64,000 nucleotides of DNA from Kocuria soli (GCF_003797835.1 NZ_RKMF01000016.1:20036-84035); one strand, 5' to 3'. Positions 27,777-38,351 are shown, counted from the stretch's first letter. Translations and numbers: made by a program. Notes: generated from the sequence alone by a model not told the origin.

Positions 27777-29095
27777 GCACCGCAACCCAGACTCACGACA
27801 TCGAACCCGCCACCCCGCAGAGTGAGGGCACCGACCGGGTCGACCCGGCAGCGCTTCCCTCCACCGCGCGGAGGGCTCCCCTCGGGTTCGCCGTGTTGGC
27901 GCTCGTCTCCTTCGTGGTCTTCGCCCTCGGAGCACCGGACGGGAGCGTGACGTTCCGCATCAGCGGCGACGGCGACCTCTTCCGGATCCCCGACGTCGTC
28001 GTCCCCGGGCTGCTCACCGAGTGGCTCATCACGGCGCTGCTGGTTGTTCTGACCGTGTATGCCTTCCTGCGCGTGCGCACGGGACGCTTGACCCCCTCCT
28101 GGGCCGTTCTGGTCTTCGGCCTGTTGTTCGTGGCCGGATTCCTGGTGTGGGTGGTCGGCGCCGCGGAGACGCCGTCGGTGTCGCTCACGGGCTTGCTGGC
28201 CGGTGGCGTCGCCCTGTCCGTCCCGCTGGTCTTCGGGTCCCTGGGCGGGTTGATGTGCGAGCGGTCGGGCGTGGTGAACATCGCGATCGAGGGGCAGCTG
28301 CTCTTCGGCGCCTTCGCCGCCGCGGTGGCCGGGTCCCTGTCCGGAAGTGCCTGGGTGGGTCTGCTGGCCGCCATGATCGGCGCGGCACTGGTCTCCCTGG
28401 TCCTGGCCGTCTTCTCCATCACCTATCGCGTCAACCAGGTCATCGTTGGCGTGGTGCTCAACGTGCTGGTCTCCGGCCTGACGGGCTTCCTGTTCGCCAC
28501 GCTGTTGGAGTCGGATTCCGGGCGGTTCAACTCACCGCCTCGCCTGCCCTCCTATGCGATTCCGTTCCTGAGCGACCTCCCGTTGGTGGGGCGGATCCTG
28601 TTCGACCAATCGATCGTGGGGTACTTCATGTGGCTGGCCGTCCCGATCGTGTGGTTCGCGGTCTACCGGACCCGCTGGGGTCTGCGTACCCGCGCCATCG
28701 GCGAACACCCCAAGGCCGCCGATACCCTGGGCATCAACGTCAACCGGATGCGGTTCCTCAACGTCCTGCTCGGTGGGCTGATCGCCGGGATCGGCGGCTC
28801 GTTCTACACGCTGGTCTCCGTGACCTCCTTCACCCGCGACATGACCTCCGGGGCGGGCTACATCGCGTTGGCGGCCCTGATCTTCGGGCGGTGGAACCCG
28901 GTCGGTGCCTTCCTGGCCGCGCTGCTGTTCGGCTTTGCCTCCAACCTGCAGTCGGTGCTTTCCTTCCTGGGGACGCCCATGCCGAGCCAGTTCCTGGCCA
29001 TGCTGCCGTACATCATCACCATCCTGGCGGTCGCGGGCCTGGTCGGAACCACTCGCGGACCGGCCGCGTCCGGACAGCCGTACGTCAAGGAGTGA
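27773..29095 (+). CDS. nucleoside ABC transporter permease 2
   Basis: The 440-residue protein is a second RbsC-like permease with GGLMCERSGVVNIAIEGQLL and TRAIGEHPKAADTLGIN motifs, matching the first permease. The N-terminal 60 residues are polar and then two extra helices precede the core, longer than in permease 1. ATG 27773 overlaps the previous stop by four bases (ATGA) after an AAGGAGG site. It ends 2 bp before the cytidine deaminase start. Confidence 0.93.
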   Translation: MSTATQTHDIEPATPQSEGTDRVDPAALPSTARRAPLGFAVLALVSFVVFALGAPDGSVTFRISGDGDLFRIPDVVVPGLLTEWLITALLVVLTVYAFLRVRTGRLTPSWAVLVFGLLFVAGFLVWVVGAAETPSVSLTGLLAGGVALSVPLVFGSLGGLMCERSGVVNIAIEGQLLFGAFAAAVAGSLSGSAWVGLLAAMIGAALVSLVLAVFSITYRVNQVIVGVVLNVLVSGLTGFLFATLLESDSGRFNSPPRLPSYAIPFLSDLPLVGRILFDQSIVGYFMWLAVPIVWFAVYRTRWGLRTRAIGEHPKAADTLGINVNRMRFLNVLLGGLIAGIGGSFYTLVSVTSFTRDMTSGAGYIALAALIFGRWNPVGAFLAALLFGFASNLQSVLSFLGTPMPSQFLAMLPYIITILAVAGLVGTTRGPAASGQPYVKE

Positions 29096-29097
29096 GC

Positions 29098-29544
29098 ATG
29101 ACCGCAGCAACCGGATCGAACGATGACGACCGGTCACCCATCCCGTCCGGGGACGTTTCCCTCGGCGAGCCGTGGGACGCGTTGTTGGTGGAAGCCCGCA
29201 ATGCCATGATCCGTGCCTACGCGCCGTACTCCGGCTACAGCGTGGGGGCAGCGGCCCTGGTGGAGGACGGGCGCACGGTCTCCGGCTGCAACGTGGAGAA
29301 CGCCAGCTACGGGGTGACCCTGTGCGCCGAGTGCGGTCTGGTGAGTTCGCTGTACGCCACCGGTGGCGGGCGCCTCACCCATTTCGTGTGCGTGGACGGC
29401 CAGGGGGAGGTCCTGATGCCCTGCGGACGTTGCCGTCAGCTCCTCTACGAACACCGGGCACCGAGCATGCGCCTCCTGACGGTCTCCGGGATCAAGAGCA
29501 TGGACGAGGTCCTGCCGGACGCCTTCGGTCCCCAGAACCTCTGA
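29098..29544 (+). CDS. cdd: cytidine deaminase
   Basis: The 148-residue tetrameric zinc enzyme converts cytidine and deoxycytidine to uridine and deoxyuridine. It has AYAPYSGYSVGAA, the CAECGL motif with the catalytic Glu, and the second zinc motif PCGRCRQ. The N-terminus carries about 25 extra polar residues. ATG 29098 is 2 bp after the permease stop with AAGGAGTG upstream, so it belongs to the uptake operon and processes the imported pyrimidine nucleosides. Confidence 0.95.
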   Translation: MTAATGSNDDDRSPIPSGDVSLGEPWDALLVEARNAMIRAYAPYSGYSVGAAALVEDGRTVSGCNVENASYGVTLCAECGLVSSLYATGGGRLTHFVCVDGQGEVLMPCGRCRQLLYEHRAPSMRLLTVSGIKSMDEVLPDAFGPQNL

Positions 29545-29595
29545 CTGCATCGCCTGGCGTCCCTCGGCCGCGGCGGACGTGACACCCTTGGTGGC

Positions 29596-30924
29596 ATGAG
29601 CACCGAGAGCACGGGTTCCTTCACCGCCGTCGACCTGATCCGCACCAAGCGTGACGGCGGGGCCCTGGGTCCCGAACAGATCGACTGGTTGATCGACGGG
29701 TACGTGCAGGGGCGGGTGGCCGAGGAACAGATGGCCGCCCTGGCCATGGCCATCCTGCTCAACGGGATGGATCGGCAGGAGATCAGCCGGTGGACGACGG
29801 CGATGATCGACTCCGGTCAGCGGATGGACTTCTCCGGGCTGCGGCGCAACGGGCAGCGGCTGCCCACAGTGGACAAGCACTCGACGGGTGGCGTGGGGGA
29901 CAAGATCACGCTGCCGCTGGCGCCCCTGGTGGCCGCGCACGGGGTGGCCGTTCCCCAGTTGTCCGGGCGGGGCCTGGGCCACACCGGAGGCACCCTGGAC
30001 AAGCTCGAGGCAATTCCCGGGTGGCGGGCCGACGTGGACCACGACCAGCTGCTCCGCCAGCTAGAAACCGTGGGGGCCGTGGTGTGTGCCGCCGGCGGCG
30101 ACCTGGCACCCGCCGACAAGAAGCTCTACGCCCTGCGGAACGTCACCGGAACCGTCGAGTCGATTGCCCTGATCGCCTCCTCGATCATGTCCAAGAAGAT
30201 CGCCGAAGGCGCTGACGCCCTGGTCCTGGACGTCAAGGTGGGCCGCGGGGCGTTCATGAAGGACCAGGCTGCGGCCAGGGAGTTGGCCGAGACCATGGTC
30301 GCGTTGGGCACCGACGTCAGCGTGGCCACCACGGCCCTGCTGACCGACATGTCCACGCCGCTCGGGTTCGCCGTCGGCAACGCGTGCGAGGTGGCAGAGG
30401 CCCAGGACGTCCTGGCCGGGGGAGGCCCGTCCGACGTCGTCGAACTCACCTTGGCGCTCGCGCGGGAGATGCTGGCCGCCGCGGGTGTGGACGAGGATCC
30501 CGCCGATGCGTTGCGCGACGGACGTGCCATGGACACCTGGCGGGCAATGATCGCCGCTCAGGGCGGAGATCCGCATGCCGACCTGCCACAGGCCGCCGTC
30601 ACGGAGACCGTCACGGCACCCCGCGACGGCGTGGTGACCGGCGTGGACGCCCTGGAGATCGGGATGGCCGCCTGGGGCCTGGGTGCGGGCCGGGCGCGCA
30701 AGGAGGACCGTGTCCTGGCCGAAGCGGGCGTGGTGCTGCACGCCAAGCCCGGTGACACGGTTCGGCAGGGGCAGCCGCTGGCCACGGTGCACACGGATAC
30801 GGCTTCCCGCGTCGAGTCGGTGGTGCAGCGAATCCACACGGCCTACACGTTGACGAACACGCAACCGGAACGCCCCGTGGCCAGGGACTTGATCCTGGGC
30901 CGCGTTGTCGCCGCGGACTTGTAG
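29596..30924 (+). CDS. deoA: thymidine/pyrimidine-nucleoside phosphorylase
   Basis: The 442-residue enzyme splits thymidine or uridine-type nucleosides with phosphate. It has the family signature SGRGLGHTGGTLDKLE, DKHSTGGVGDK for phosphate binding, and a C-terminal lipoyl-like PYNP domain with LHAKPGDTVRQGQPL. It is 51 bp after cdd and continues the salvage pathway: cytidine to uridine to uracil plus ribose 1-phosphate. Thymidine versus general pyrimidine specificity cannot be read off. Confidence 0.95.
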   Translation: MSTESTGSFTAVDLIRTKRDGGALGPEQIDWLIDGYVQGRVAEEQMAALAMAILLNGMDRQEISRWTTAMIDSGQRMDFSGLRRNGQRLPTVDKHSTGGVGDKITLPLAPLVAAHGVAVPQLSGRGLGHTGGTLDKLEAIPGWRADVDHDQLLRQLETVGAVVCAAGGDLAPADKKLYALRNVTGTVESIALIASSIMSKKIAEGADALVLDVKVGRGAFMKDQAAARELAETMVALGTDVSVATTALLTDMSTPLGFAVGNACEVAEAQDVLAGGGPSDVVELTLALAREMLAAAGVDEDPADALRDGRAMDTWRAMIAAQGGDPHADLPQAAVTETVTAPRDGVVTGVDALEIGMAAWGLGAGRARKEDRVLAEAGVVLHAKPGDTVRQGQPLATVHTDTASRVESVVQRIHTAYTLTNTQPERPVARDLILGRVVAADL

Positions 30925-30974
30925 GGTGGACCCCGACAGACCCAGTACGCATCGAACACGGGAGGACCAAGACC

Positions 30975-32537
30975 GTGGGACTTTTTGGTAGGAAGTCGAA
31001 CCCCGAGCAGCAGCAGCCGGAGGCTCCCCGCGAGGAGAACACCGCGGTGGCGGAGCCGCTGCCCGCCGAAGGCCCCTTGCGGAACCTGGTCACCAGCCTG
31101 CTCGCGGACAACGCCGAAGCGGGCAAGCTCACGCTCATCCAGCGCGGCAACACCATGAGTCAGCAGTCCGAGCGCTCCGTGGCCGGTCAGACCGAGATGG
31201 ACAACGGCACCGTGGACCAGTCCCACCCGCTGTTCGAGGACGTCGCCGCGCTCTACACCGAGTCGATGTCCCGGGACACCGGTGCCTGGCAGACCGCCGT
31301 CGTGGCCGTGGGGAAGGACACCGACGGAACCCGCGAGGTCCAGGTCGACTACGACTTCCCCTCGGCTCCGCACAAGACCGAGCGCTATTCGCTGGACCAG
31401 GGCGCTGCAGCCGGTACCGCCGCGGGTGCCGCGGCGGGCGGCAGTCAGGACGGCACCGAGCCGTCGGCGGAGGACCGGAACCGCGGCGACGGCCGTGACT
31501 CGGACGGTCGTGGCGCCGACGGCCGTGGCGCCGACGCGACCGACCGCGATGCCGTGGACCGTGGCGGCGTGGATGGTGGCGCCGATGACCGCTCCGCGGG
31601 CACGGGTGCGGCCGCAGCCGGTGCCGGCGCCGGAATCGGCGCGGGTGCCCTGGCGGCAGCGGCAGCTCAGGGCCGCCGGGACCAGGCCGACGGCGATGCC
31701 TCCGCACAGACCCCGGCAGAGGGCTCGCAGGCCGGAGAGTCCGCAGACGCGGAACAGCCCGCCGGTGGGGCGACCTCGACCTCCGCACCGGCAGCTGCCC
31801 AGCCGGCGGCCGCGGATCGTTCGACCGGGGCCGACACCCGCGGGGGCAACGATCTGCCCCAGCACGTGGACCACGACGAATGGCGCGACGACAACGCGGG
31901 CCGTACCGGGGCGCAGGCCACGGGCGCGGCTGCCGCAGGAGCGGCCGCCGGCGCGGGGCTCCGTGGCGGCGTCGCGGGCGACTCGGACGCCCCGACCCTT
32001 GCCAAGGGCGCGGACGTGGCTCCGTCCTACCGTGCGGGTGAAGCTGCCGGAGCCGGCTCGCGGGACAAGCTCGCCGAAGGCAACAAGGTCCTGACCGAAG
32101 GGGACGTGCTCAAGCGCCTCTCGGGTGCTCAGCGCCGGCTGTTCGGCCCCGAAGGCAGCGCCCGCGACGTCTCCACCGTCCTGATCCGTGTCCGCACCCT
32201 GGGCTCCTACTACGACGCCCTGACCCACGTGCGGCAGGGTGGATTCTGGGACCAGCGCAACACCTTCGACCTGGTGCCCGAGGAAGAACTCAAGGTCCAG
32301 GAGCTGAAGGAAGACTCCTACGTGGAGGGCGAGGGCGCGCCCTTGGCCGTCATGTTCCGCTTCCGCCCCGGCATCCCCCCGGAGGTCTCCTTCGACTACG
32401 CGGACGAGGAGGCTTTCGTGCGCTACCCGGAGCGACTGCCCTCCCAGAACTACGTCGAGGAACTGCGCATGTACCCCCGCACCGGAGCGAACATCCCGCA
32501 GCACATGGATGAAGCTCTGCAGGACTGGAACTACTGA
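30975..32537 (+). CDS. unknown protein with Ala/Gly-rich linker between two conserved-looking domains
   Basis: This 520-residue protein begins with GTG 30975 (GGGAGGACC upstream). Residues 1-145 form one globular part (ALYTESMSRDTGAWQTAVVAV, VQVDYDFPS). Residues 146-362 are a long linker rich in Ala, Gly and Asp with DGRGAD-type repeats. Residues 363-520 form a second globular part (GFWDQRNTFDLVPEEEL, FRFRPGIPPEVSFDYADEEAF, Trp near the end). Trp/Tyr-rich patterns with DYDF and FDYAD resemble small immunity-type YezG/DUF600 folds, but this is a weak visual match. It has no signal peptide or membrane segment. It sits between deoA and add in the salvage cluster. Function unknown. Confidence 0.65.
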   Translation: MGLFGRKSNPEQQQPEAPREENTAVAEPLPAEGPLRNLVTSLLADNAEAGKLTLIQRGNTMSQQSERSVAGQTEMDNGTVDQSHPLFEDVAALYTESMSRDTGAWQTAVVAVGKDTDGTREVQVDYDFPSAPHKTERYSLDQGAAAGTAAGAAAGGSQDGTEPSAEDRNRGDGRDSDGRGADGRGADATDRDAVDRGGVDGGADDRSAGTGAAAAGAGAGIGAGALAAAAAQGRRDQADGDASAQTPAEGSQAGESADAEQPAGGATSTSAPAAAQPAAADRSTGADTRGGNDLPQHVDHDEWRDDNAGRTGAQATGAAAAGAAAGAGLRGGVAGDSDAPTLAKGADVAPSYRAGEAAGAGSRDKLAEGNKVLTEGDVLKRLSGAQRRLFGPEGSARDVSTVLIRVRTLGSYYDALTHVRQGGFWDQRNTFDLVPEEELKVQELKEDSYVEGEGAPLAVMFRFRPGIPPEVSFDYADEEAFVRYPERLPSQNYVEELRMYPRTGANIPQHMDEALQDWNY

Positions 32538-32549
32538 GGAACCACACCC

Positions 32550-33800
32550 ATGACCGATTTCCCGAACCCCAACGACAACGGGGCCGGGAGCCTCAACCCC
32601 GCCGGTGACTCCGGCGGGGTTTTGCGCGCCCTGCCCAAGATCAGCCTGCACGACCACCTGGACGGAAGCCTGCGACCGGCCACCGTGGTGGAGCTGGCAA
32701 ACCAGGTCGGCCACGAACTCCCGGTGGAGACCGGGGCCGAACTGGCCGAGTGGATGGTCCGGGCCGGTGACTCCGGTTCCTTGGAGTCCTACCTGGAAAC
32801 CTTCGTGCACACGCTGGCCGTTCTGCAGACCCCGGAGGCGCTCCGGCGCGTGGCCCGGGAGGCGGTCGAGGACTACGTCGACGACGGCGTCATCCACGCC
32901 GAAGTCCGGTGGGCCCCGGAACAGCACCTGACCGGCGGCATGACCCTCGAAGAGGCGGTCGACGCCGTCCAGTCCGGCCTGACCGAAGGCATTGCCGCGG
33001 CCGCAGCCGAGGGCTATGAGATCTCCGTGGGTCAGCTGCTGTGCGCCATGCGCCAGAACGATCGTTCCGAGGACATCGCCCGCCTGGTCATCGACCGCTA
33101 TGACCCCGTGGCTCCGGGTGGCGTCCTGGGCTTCGACCTGGCCGGACCGGAAGCGGGATTCGAACCCGCCCGGCACCGGGCGGCCCTGGACCTGCTGGCT
33201 GAGAACCTGATCCCCGTGACGCTGCACGCCGGAGAGGCTGACGGCGTGGACTCCATCCGTGGCGCCCTGGTGGACGGACGCGCCCTGCGCCTGGGCCACG
33301 GCGTGCGCATCTCAGAGGACATCACGCTGACCGACGCCCCCGACGGGGACGTGACCATCGACCTCGGCCCCGTGGCCACCTGGGCCCGCGACCGCGGGAT
33401 CGGTCTGGAGATCTGCCCCCGGTCCAACCGGCAGACCCGAGCCACACCCGCGTGGAACCCGCCCGAGAACCTGGTCCGCGTGCTGGGCCCCGGCACGGCC
33501 GAACACCCGGTCGGTTTCCTGTTCCGCGCGGGCTTCCGCGTCGTCCTCGGCCCGGACAACCGGTTGGTGTCCGGTACGGACATCAGCACGGAACTCGGTC
33601 GTCTGATCAACGTGCACGGTTTCAGCCTGGACGACGTCGAAACCCTCCAGCGCAACGGGGCCCAGTCCGCCTTCGCGCCCCTGGACCACCGCGTGATGCT
33701 CGAAGCGCGCATCACGGAGGAGTTCGACGCCGTCCGCAGCGCGGGCGCGCAACTGGGCCTGGGTGACCTGTTGGCAGCCCAGGACGAAGGCGCGCTGTGA
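32550..33800 (+). CDS. add: adenosine deaminase
   Basis: The 416-residue TIM-barrel zinc hydrolase converts adenosine and deoxyadenosine to inosine forms. It has KISLHDHLDGSL with two zinc-binding His, LHAGEADG with the catalytic Glu, RLGHGVRI with the proton-relay His, and CPRSNRQT. In the last conserved motif the usual TDDP is replaced by GPDNR, with Asn in place of the second Asp; a DNR version is also seen in other actinobacterial enzymes. About 25 polar residues precede the barrel. It is 12 bp after the unknown gene, and its stop overlaps mazG (GTGA). Confidence 0.93.
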   Translation: MTDFPNPNDNGAGSLNPAGDSGGVLRALPKISLHDHLDGSLRPATVVELANQVGHELPVETGAELAEWMVRAGDSGSLESYLETFVHTLAVLQTPEALRRVAREAVEDYVDDGVIHAEVRWAPEQHLTGGMTLEEAVDAVQSGLTEGIAAAAAEGYEISVGQLLCAMRQNDRSEDIARLVIDRYDPVAPGGVLGFDLAGPEAGFEPARHRAALDLLAENLIPVTLHAGEADGVDSIRGALVDGRALRLGHGVRISEDITLTDAPDGDVTIDLGPVATWARDRGIGLEICPRSNRQTRATPAWNPPENLVRVLGPGTAEHPVGFLFRAGFRVVLGPDNRLVSGTDISTELGRLINVHGFSLDDVETLQRNGAQSAFAPLDHRVMLEARITEEFDAVRSAGAQLGLGDLLAAQDEGAL

Positions 33801-34534
33801 GCACGGAGCAAGCCCCGGCACCGGAGGCCGCGGGGGAACGGTTCGCCGAACTGGTGCGCGTCATGGATCGTTTGCGGTCCCCGGGCGGGTGCGCGTGGGA
33901 CGCCCGGCAGACCCACGAGTCCCTGGTCAAGTACCTGGTCGAGGAGTCCTACGAAGTCATCGAGGCCATCGAGTCCGAGGGTGGACCGCAGGCTCACCGC
34001 CAGGAACTCACGGAGGAACTCGGGGACCTCCTGCTCCAGGTGGTCTTCCACGCACGGGTGGCGCAGGAACGCTCCGTCGTCGACGGCGGTTTCACGGTCC
34101 TGGACGTGCTGGAGGCGATCACGGACAAGCTGGTGCGTCGGCACCCACAGGTGTTCGCCGAGGACTATCAGGACTCCCTGGGCACGGAGGCCAGCAACGC
34201 GGCCTTGCACTCACGCTGGGAAGACCTCAAGAAGCAGGAGAAGCCCGAGCGCAGCGGACCCTTCGACGGTGTTCCGCCCGGCCTGCCCGCGCTGCAGTAC
34301 GCGGACAAGATCCTGGCGAAAGGCCGTCGGCACGGCCTGGAGCCGGAGACTCCGACGGCGTCCGAGGCCTCCGCCGCCGGAAGCCCTCGAGCGGAGTTCA
34401 CGTCGGAGGAGGACTTGGGAGAACTGCTCTTCGACCTGGTTCGCCACGCCTCGGCCCAGGGCATGGACGCGGAACGAGCCCTGCGCCGGACTGCCCGCCG
34501 GTGGGCCGCACAGCGCGGCGGGTCCGACCTCTGA
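33797..34534 (+). CDS. mazG: MazG-type nucleoside triphosphate pyrophosphohydrolase
   Basis: The 245-residue protein hydrolyses non-standard NTPs to NMP and pyrophosphate. The N-terminal domain has RLRSPGGCAWDARQTHESL, the metal-binding VEESYEVIEAI and ELGDLLLQVVFHA, the standard MazG helices. A second, more degenerate helical part near residues 180-235 (FTSEEDLGELLFDLVRHA) matches the usual two-domain layout. GTG 33797 overlaps the add stop by four bases. It joins the nucleotide-metabolism block, and mazG beside eno is also seen in M. tuberculosis. Confidence 0.93.
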   Translation: MSTEQAPAPEAAGERFAELVRVMDRLRSPGGCAWDARQTHESLVKYLVEESYEVIEAIESEGGPQAHRQELTEELGDLLLQVVFHARVAQERSVVDGGFTVLDVLEAITDKLVRRHPQVFAEDYQDSLGTEASNAALHSRWEDLKKQEKPERSGPFDGVPPGLPALQYADKILAKGRRHGLEPETPTASEASAAGSPRAEFTSEEDLGELLFDLVRHASAQGMDAERALRRTARRWAAQRGGSDL

Positions 34535-34639
34535 CGCCCCTCCCGCAGGGCGACCGGAAGGATTCGCGGGGGTGTGGAATCGCTCACCTACCGGCGAACG
34601 ACCGGCAACAATGGTGGAGGCCCGTCCTGCGGTGGCTAG

Positions 34640-36028
<1,389 letters not shown>

Positions 36029-36054
36029 TCACCGAGCCGCTCCGCGGTACCTGA

Positions 36055-36095
36055 CACCGTGACCGCCCGGGAACCCCGGGCGGTCACGGTGTTTT
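36055..36095 (+). terminator. Rho-independent terminator of eno
   Basis: A 17-bp perfect stem (36055-36071 with 36075-36091) closes a 3-nt AAC loop and is followed by TTTT at 36092-36095. It lies 27 bp after the eno stop. Confidence 0.9.
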
Positions 36096-36165
36096 CGCCG
36101 CCCGCACCCGGTTCCGGCCACTAGACTTTCGCCCGAACCCCGGCCTCGACCCCAGGAGAACTCCC

Positions 36166-36762
36166 GTGCCCACCCGCGACTTCCTCGACGCGCGCACGGA
36201 TGACGGCAGCCCGGAACCCTTGTCCGCCGCTCGTCTGGCAGGTGGATTCAGCGCACGACGACGCATGTTGCTCGCCGTCGTGACCGTGCTCCTGGTGGTC
36301 TTCCTGGCCGCCCCGACCACCAAGATCTACCTGGACCAACGGGCGGAGGTCCGGGCCCTGGAACAGAGCATCGCCGAGAAACAGGCGGCCCGGGACGACC
36401 TCAGCACCGAGGTGAAGCTGTGGGAGGACCCGGCTTACGTCCGCCAGCAGGCACGGGAGCGCCTGCTCATGGTGGAGCCGGGTCAACGCTCCTACCTGGT
36501 GGTCGGCGCGGACGGTTTGGGGACTGAGGCGCCCAAGTCCTCCGCGGTCCAGGAGGAGGCCGACCGGCCTGCCTGGGCCGACGCCCTGTGGGGATCGGTG
36601 CTGGACTCCGGATGGCCGGAGGAGCGGACGGCGCCCAGTCAGGCGGAGAACTTCCCCCAGCTGGCCGAGGGAGAGGCCACCCCCGAGGACTCGGCGGGGA
36701 AGCCCACCGGCAGCGCAACCCCCACCGACACCGGCAACGCCGACCAGCCCGATGCGAACTGA
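36166..36762 (+). CDS. FtsB/DivIC-like septum formation initiator
   Basis: The 198-residue single-pass protein has a polar cytoplasmic N-terminus, one membrane helix at about residues 34-50, a coiled coil at 55-85, and the motif WEDPAYVRQQARERL at 86-100. FtsB/DivIC proteins bind FtsL and FtsQ in the divisome outside the membrane. The C-terminal 80 residues are acidic and Pro/Ala/Thr-rich and are not part of the core domain. GTG 36166 follows CAGGAG. The order eno, FtsB-like, DUF501, ppx is known from M. tuberculosis Rv1023-Rv1026. Confidence 0.9.
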   Translation: MPTRDFLDARTDDGSPEPLSAARLAGGFSARRRMLLAVVTVLLVVFLAAPTTKIYLDQRAEVRALEQSIAEKQAARDDLSTEVKLWEDPAYVRQQARERLLMVEPGQRSYLVVGADGLGTEAPKSSAVQEEADRPAWADALWGSVLDSGWPEERTAPSQAENFPQLAEGEATPEDSAGKPTGSATPTDTGNADQPDAN

Positions 36763-36771
36763 GGTAACCAC

Positions 36772-37347
36772 GTGACGGAACACCCCACCGCCCCCCGCGG
36801 GCTGAACTCGACCGACCAGACCCTGGAACCCTCGGAGACGGACCTGAAGGTGCTGTCCCGGCAGCTGGGCCGGGCGGTTCGCGACGTCGTGGAGATTCCC
36901 GCCCGGTGTGTGTGCGGCAATCCGCTGGTGGCTGCCACCGCGCCGCGACTGGCGAATGGCACCCCGTTTCCCACCGTGTTCTACCTTGCCCACCCCGTCA
37001 TCACGGCGGCGGTCTCCCGGCTGGAGGCCGAGGGTGCCATGTACGCCATGACCGAGCGACTTGCCGAGGACCCGGAACTGGCCGCCTCCTACCGGGCCGC
37101 CCACGAGGACTTCCTGGCCGAGCGCGAACGCATCCGCGTTGCCTCGGGCACGGGTGAGGTGCCAGAGATCGAAGGCATCTCCGCCGGGGGCATGCCGACC
37201 CGGGTCAAGTGCCTTCACGTCCTGGTCGGCCACGCGCTCGCGGCCGGCCAGGGGGTCAACCTGCTCGGGGACGAAACCCTGGAACGCATCAGCTCCACCT
37301 GGGACACGCAGACCTGCCGCTGCGACCCCGCCTGGCGCGACGCCTGA
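36772..37347 (+). CDS. DUF501 family protein
   Basis: The 191-residue soluble protein has the DUF501 features IPARCVCGNPLVAATAPRL, FPTVFYLAHP, GGMPTRVKCLHVLVGHALA and a Cys-x-Cys pair near the end (TCRCDPAW). The conserved Cys and His residues suggest metal binding, but the function is unknown. It starts with GTG 36772, 9 bp after the divIC-like stop, with AGGTAAC upstream. Its constant place between the FtsB-like gene and ppx suggests cotranscription. Confidence 0.92.
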   Translation: MTEHPTAPRGLNSTDQTLEPSETDLKVLSRQLGRAVRDVVEIPARCVCGNPLVAATAPRLANGTPFPTVFYLAHPVITAAVSRLEAEGAMYAMTERLAEDPELAASYRAAHEDFLAERERIRVASGTGEVPEIEGISAGGMPTRVKCLHVLVGHALAAGQGVNLLGDETLERISSTWDTQTCRCDPAWRDA

Positions 37348-37385
37348 CCGACTGCCGGCCCGACCCTTTCCCGGAGGAGACCTCA

Positions 37386-38351
37386 ATGCGCGTAGGCGCC
37401 ATCGACTGCGGAACCAACTCGATCCGACTGCTCATCGCTGACCTCGGCAACGGCGGTGGGCCGGGCGGCAACGGTCCCACGGTGACCGACGTGGTCCGGC
37501 TGAACACGATCGTCCGCCTGGGGCAGGGGGTGGATGCCACCGGTTGGCTGGCCCAGGAGGCGTTGGACCGGACCTTTGCCGCCACCGAACGCTACGCGGA
37601 GCTGATCGACGAACACGGCGTGGAATCCGTTCGTTTCGTGGCCACCTCCGCCACGCGCGACGCCGGCAATCGGCACGTGTTCGTCAACGGCATCACAGAG
37701 CGCCTGGGCGTGGAACCCGAAGTCATCAGCGGCCAGGAAGAAGCCGCCCTGTCCTTCGCGGGAGCATCGCTCGTCGCCCCCGCGACCAGCCCCCAGGACC
37801 GGGTTCTGGTGGTGGACGTCGGCGGCGGATCCACCGAGTTCGTGCTCGGCTCCTCGGACGGCATCATCGCCTCCCGCAGCGTGGACGTCGGGTGCGTCCG
37901 GATGGCGGAGCGTCACCTGGGCTCCAACCCTCCCTCCCAGGAGCAGCAGGCTGCGGTCCTGAACGACGTCGACAAGGCCATCGACACGGTGCTGCAGTCC
38001 GTGCCCCTGGCCGAGACGCGTTCCCTGGTGGGTGTGGCCGGTTCCGTCACCACCATCACGGCCCGGGCGTTGGGCCTGGACAGCTACGACGCCGAGCGGC
38101 TCAACGGCACGCAGTTGAGCGTCCAGGAGATCGAGCGGGCCTGCCGGGACCTCACCGAGATGACCCGCGAGGAACGCGCACGCCAGCCCTACATGCACCC
38201 GGGGCGGGTGGACGTGATCGGCGGCGGGGCGCTCGTGTGGCGTCGTGTCCTGGAGCGCGTCACGGAGGCGACGTCCGGGCGTGTGGTCTCGTCCACCACC
38301 AGTGAGCACGATATTTTGGACGGCATTGCGCTGTCCCTGGCCCAGGACTGA
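37386..38351 (+). CDS. ppx: exopolyphosphatase (Ppx/GppA family)
   Basis: The 321-residue ASKHA-fold phosphatase has GAIDCGTNSIRLLIAD at the N-terminus, FVATSATRDAGN, ISGQEEAALSF with the catalytic Glu, VDVGGGSTEFVLG and VAGSVTTITA. Family members hydrolyse polyphosphate or pppGpp. It is the short single-unit form without the C-terminal HD domain, like M. tuberculosis Ppx2 (Rv1026). ATG 37386 follows GGAGGAGA. It lies 38 bp after the DUF501 gene. Confidence 0.93.
   Translation: MRVGAIDCGTNSIRLLIADLGNGGGPGGNGPTVTDVVRLNTIVRLGQGVDATGWLAQEALDRTFAATERYAELIDEHGVESVRFVATSATRDAGNRHVFVNGITERLGVEPEVISGQEEAALSFAGASLVAPATSPQDRVLVVDVGGGSTEFVLGSSDGIIASRSVDVGCVRMAERHLGSNPPSQEQQAAVLNDVDKAIDTVLQSVPLAETRSLVGVAGSVTTITARALGLDSYDAERLNGTQLSVQEIERACRDLTEMTREERARQPYMHPGRVDVIGGGALVWRRVLERVTEATSGRVVSSTTSEHDILDGIALSLAQD

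Noticed and set aside
26493..27935. 480-residue minus-strand open frame over permease 1
   Set aside because: Antisense to an ABC permease with clear membrane and loop motifs.
30843..33299. 818-residue minus-strand open frame across the unknown gene and add
   Set aside because: Low-complexity shadow of the plus-strand genes with no domain.
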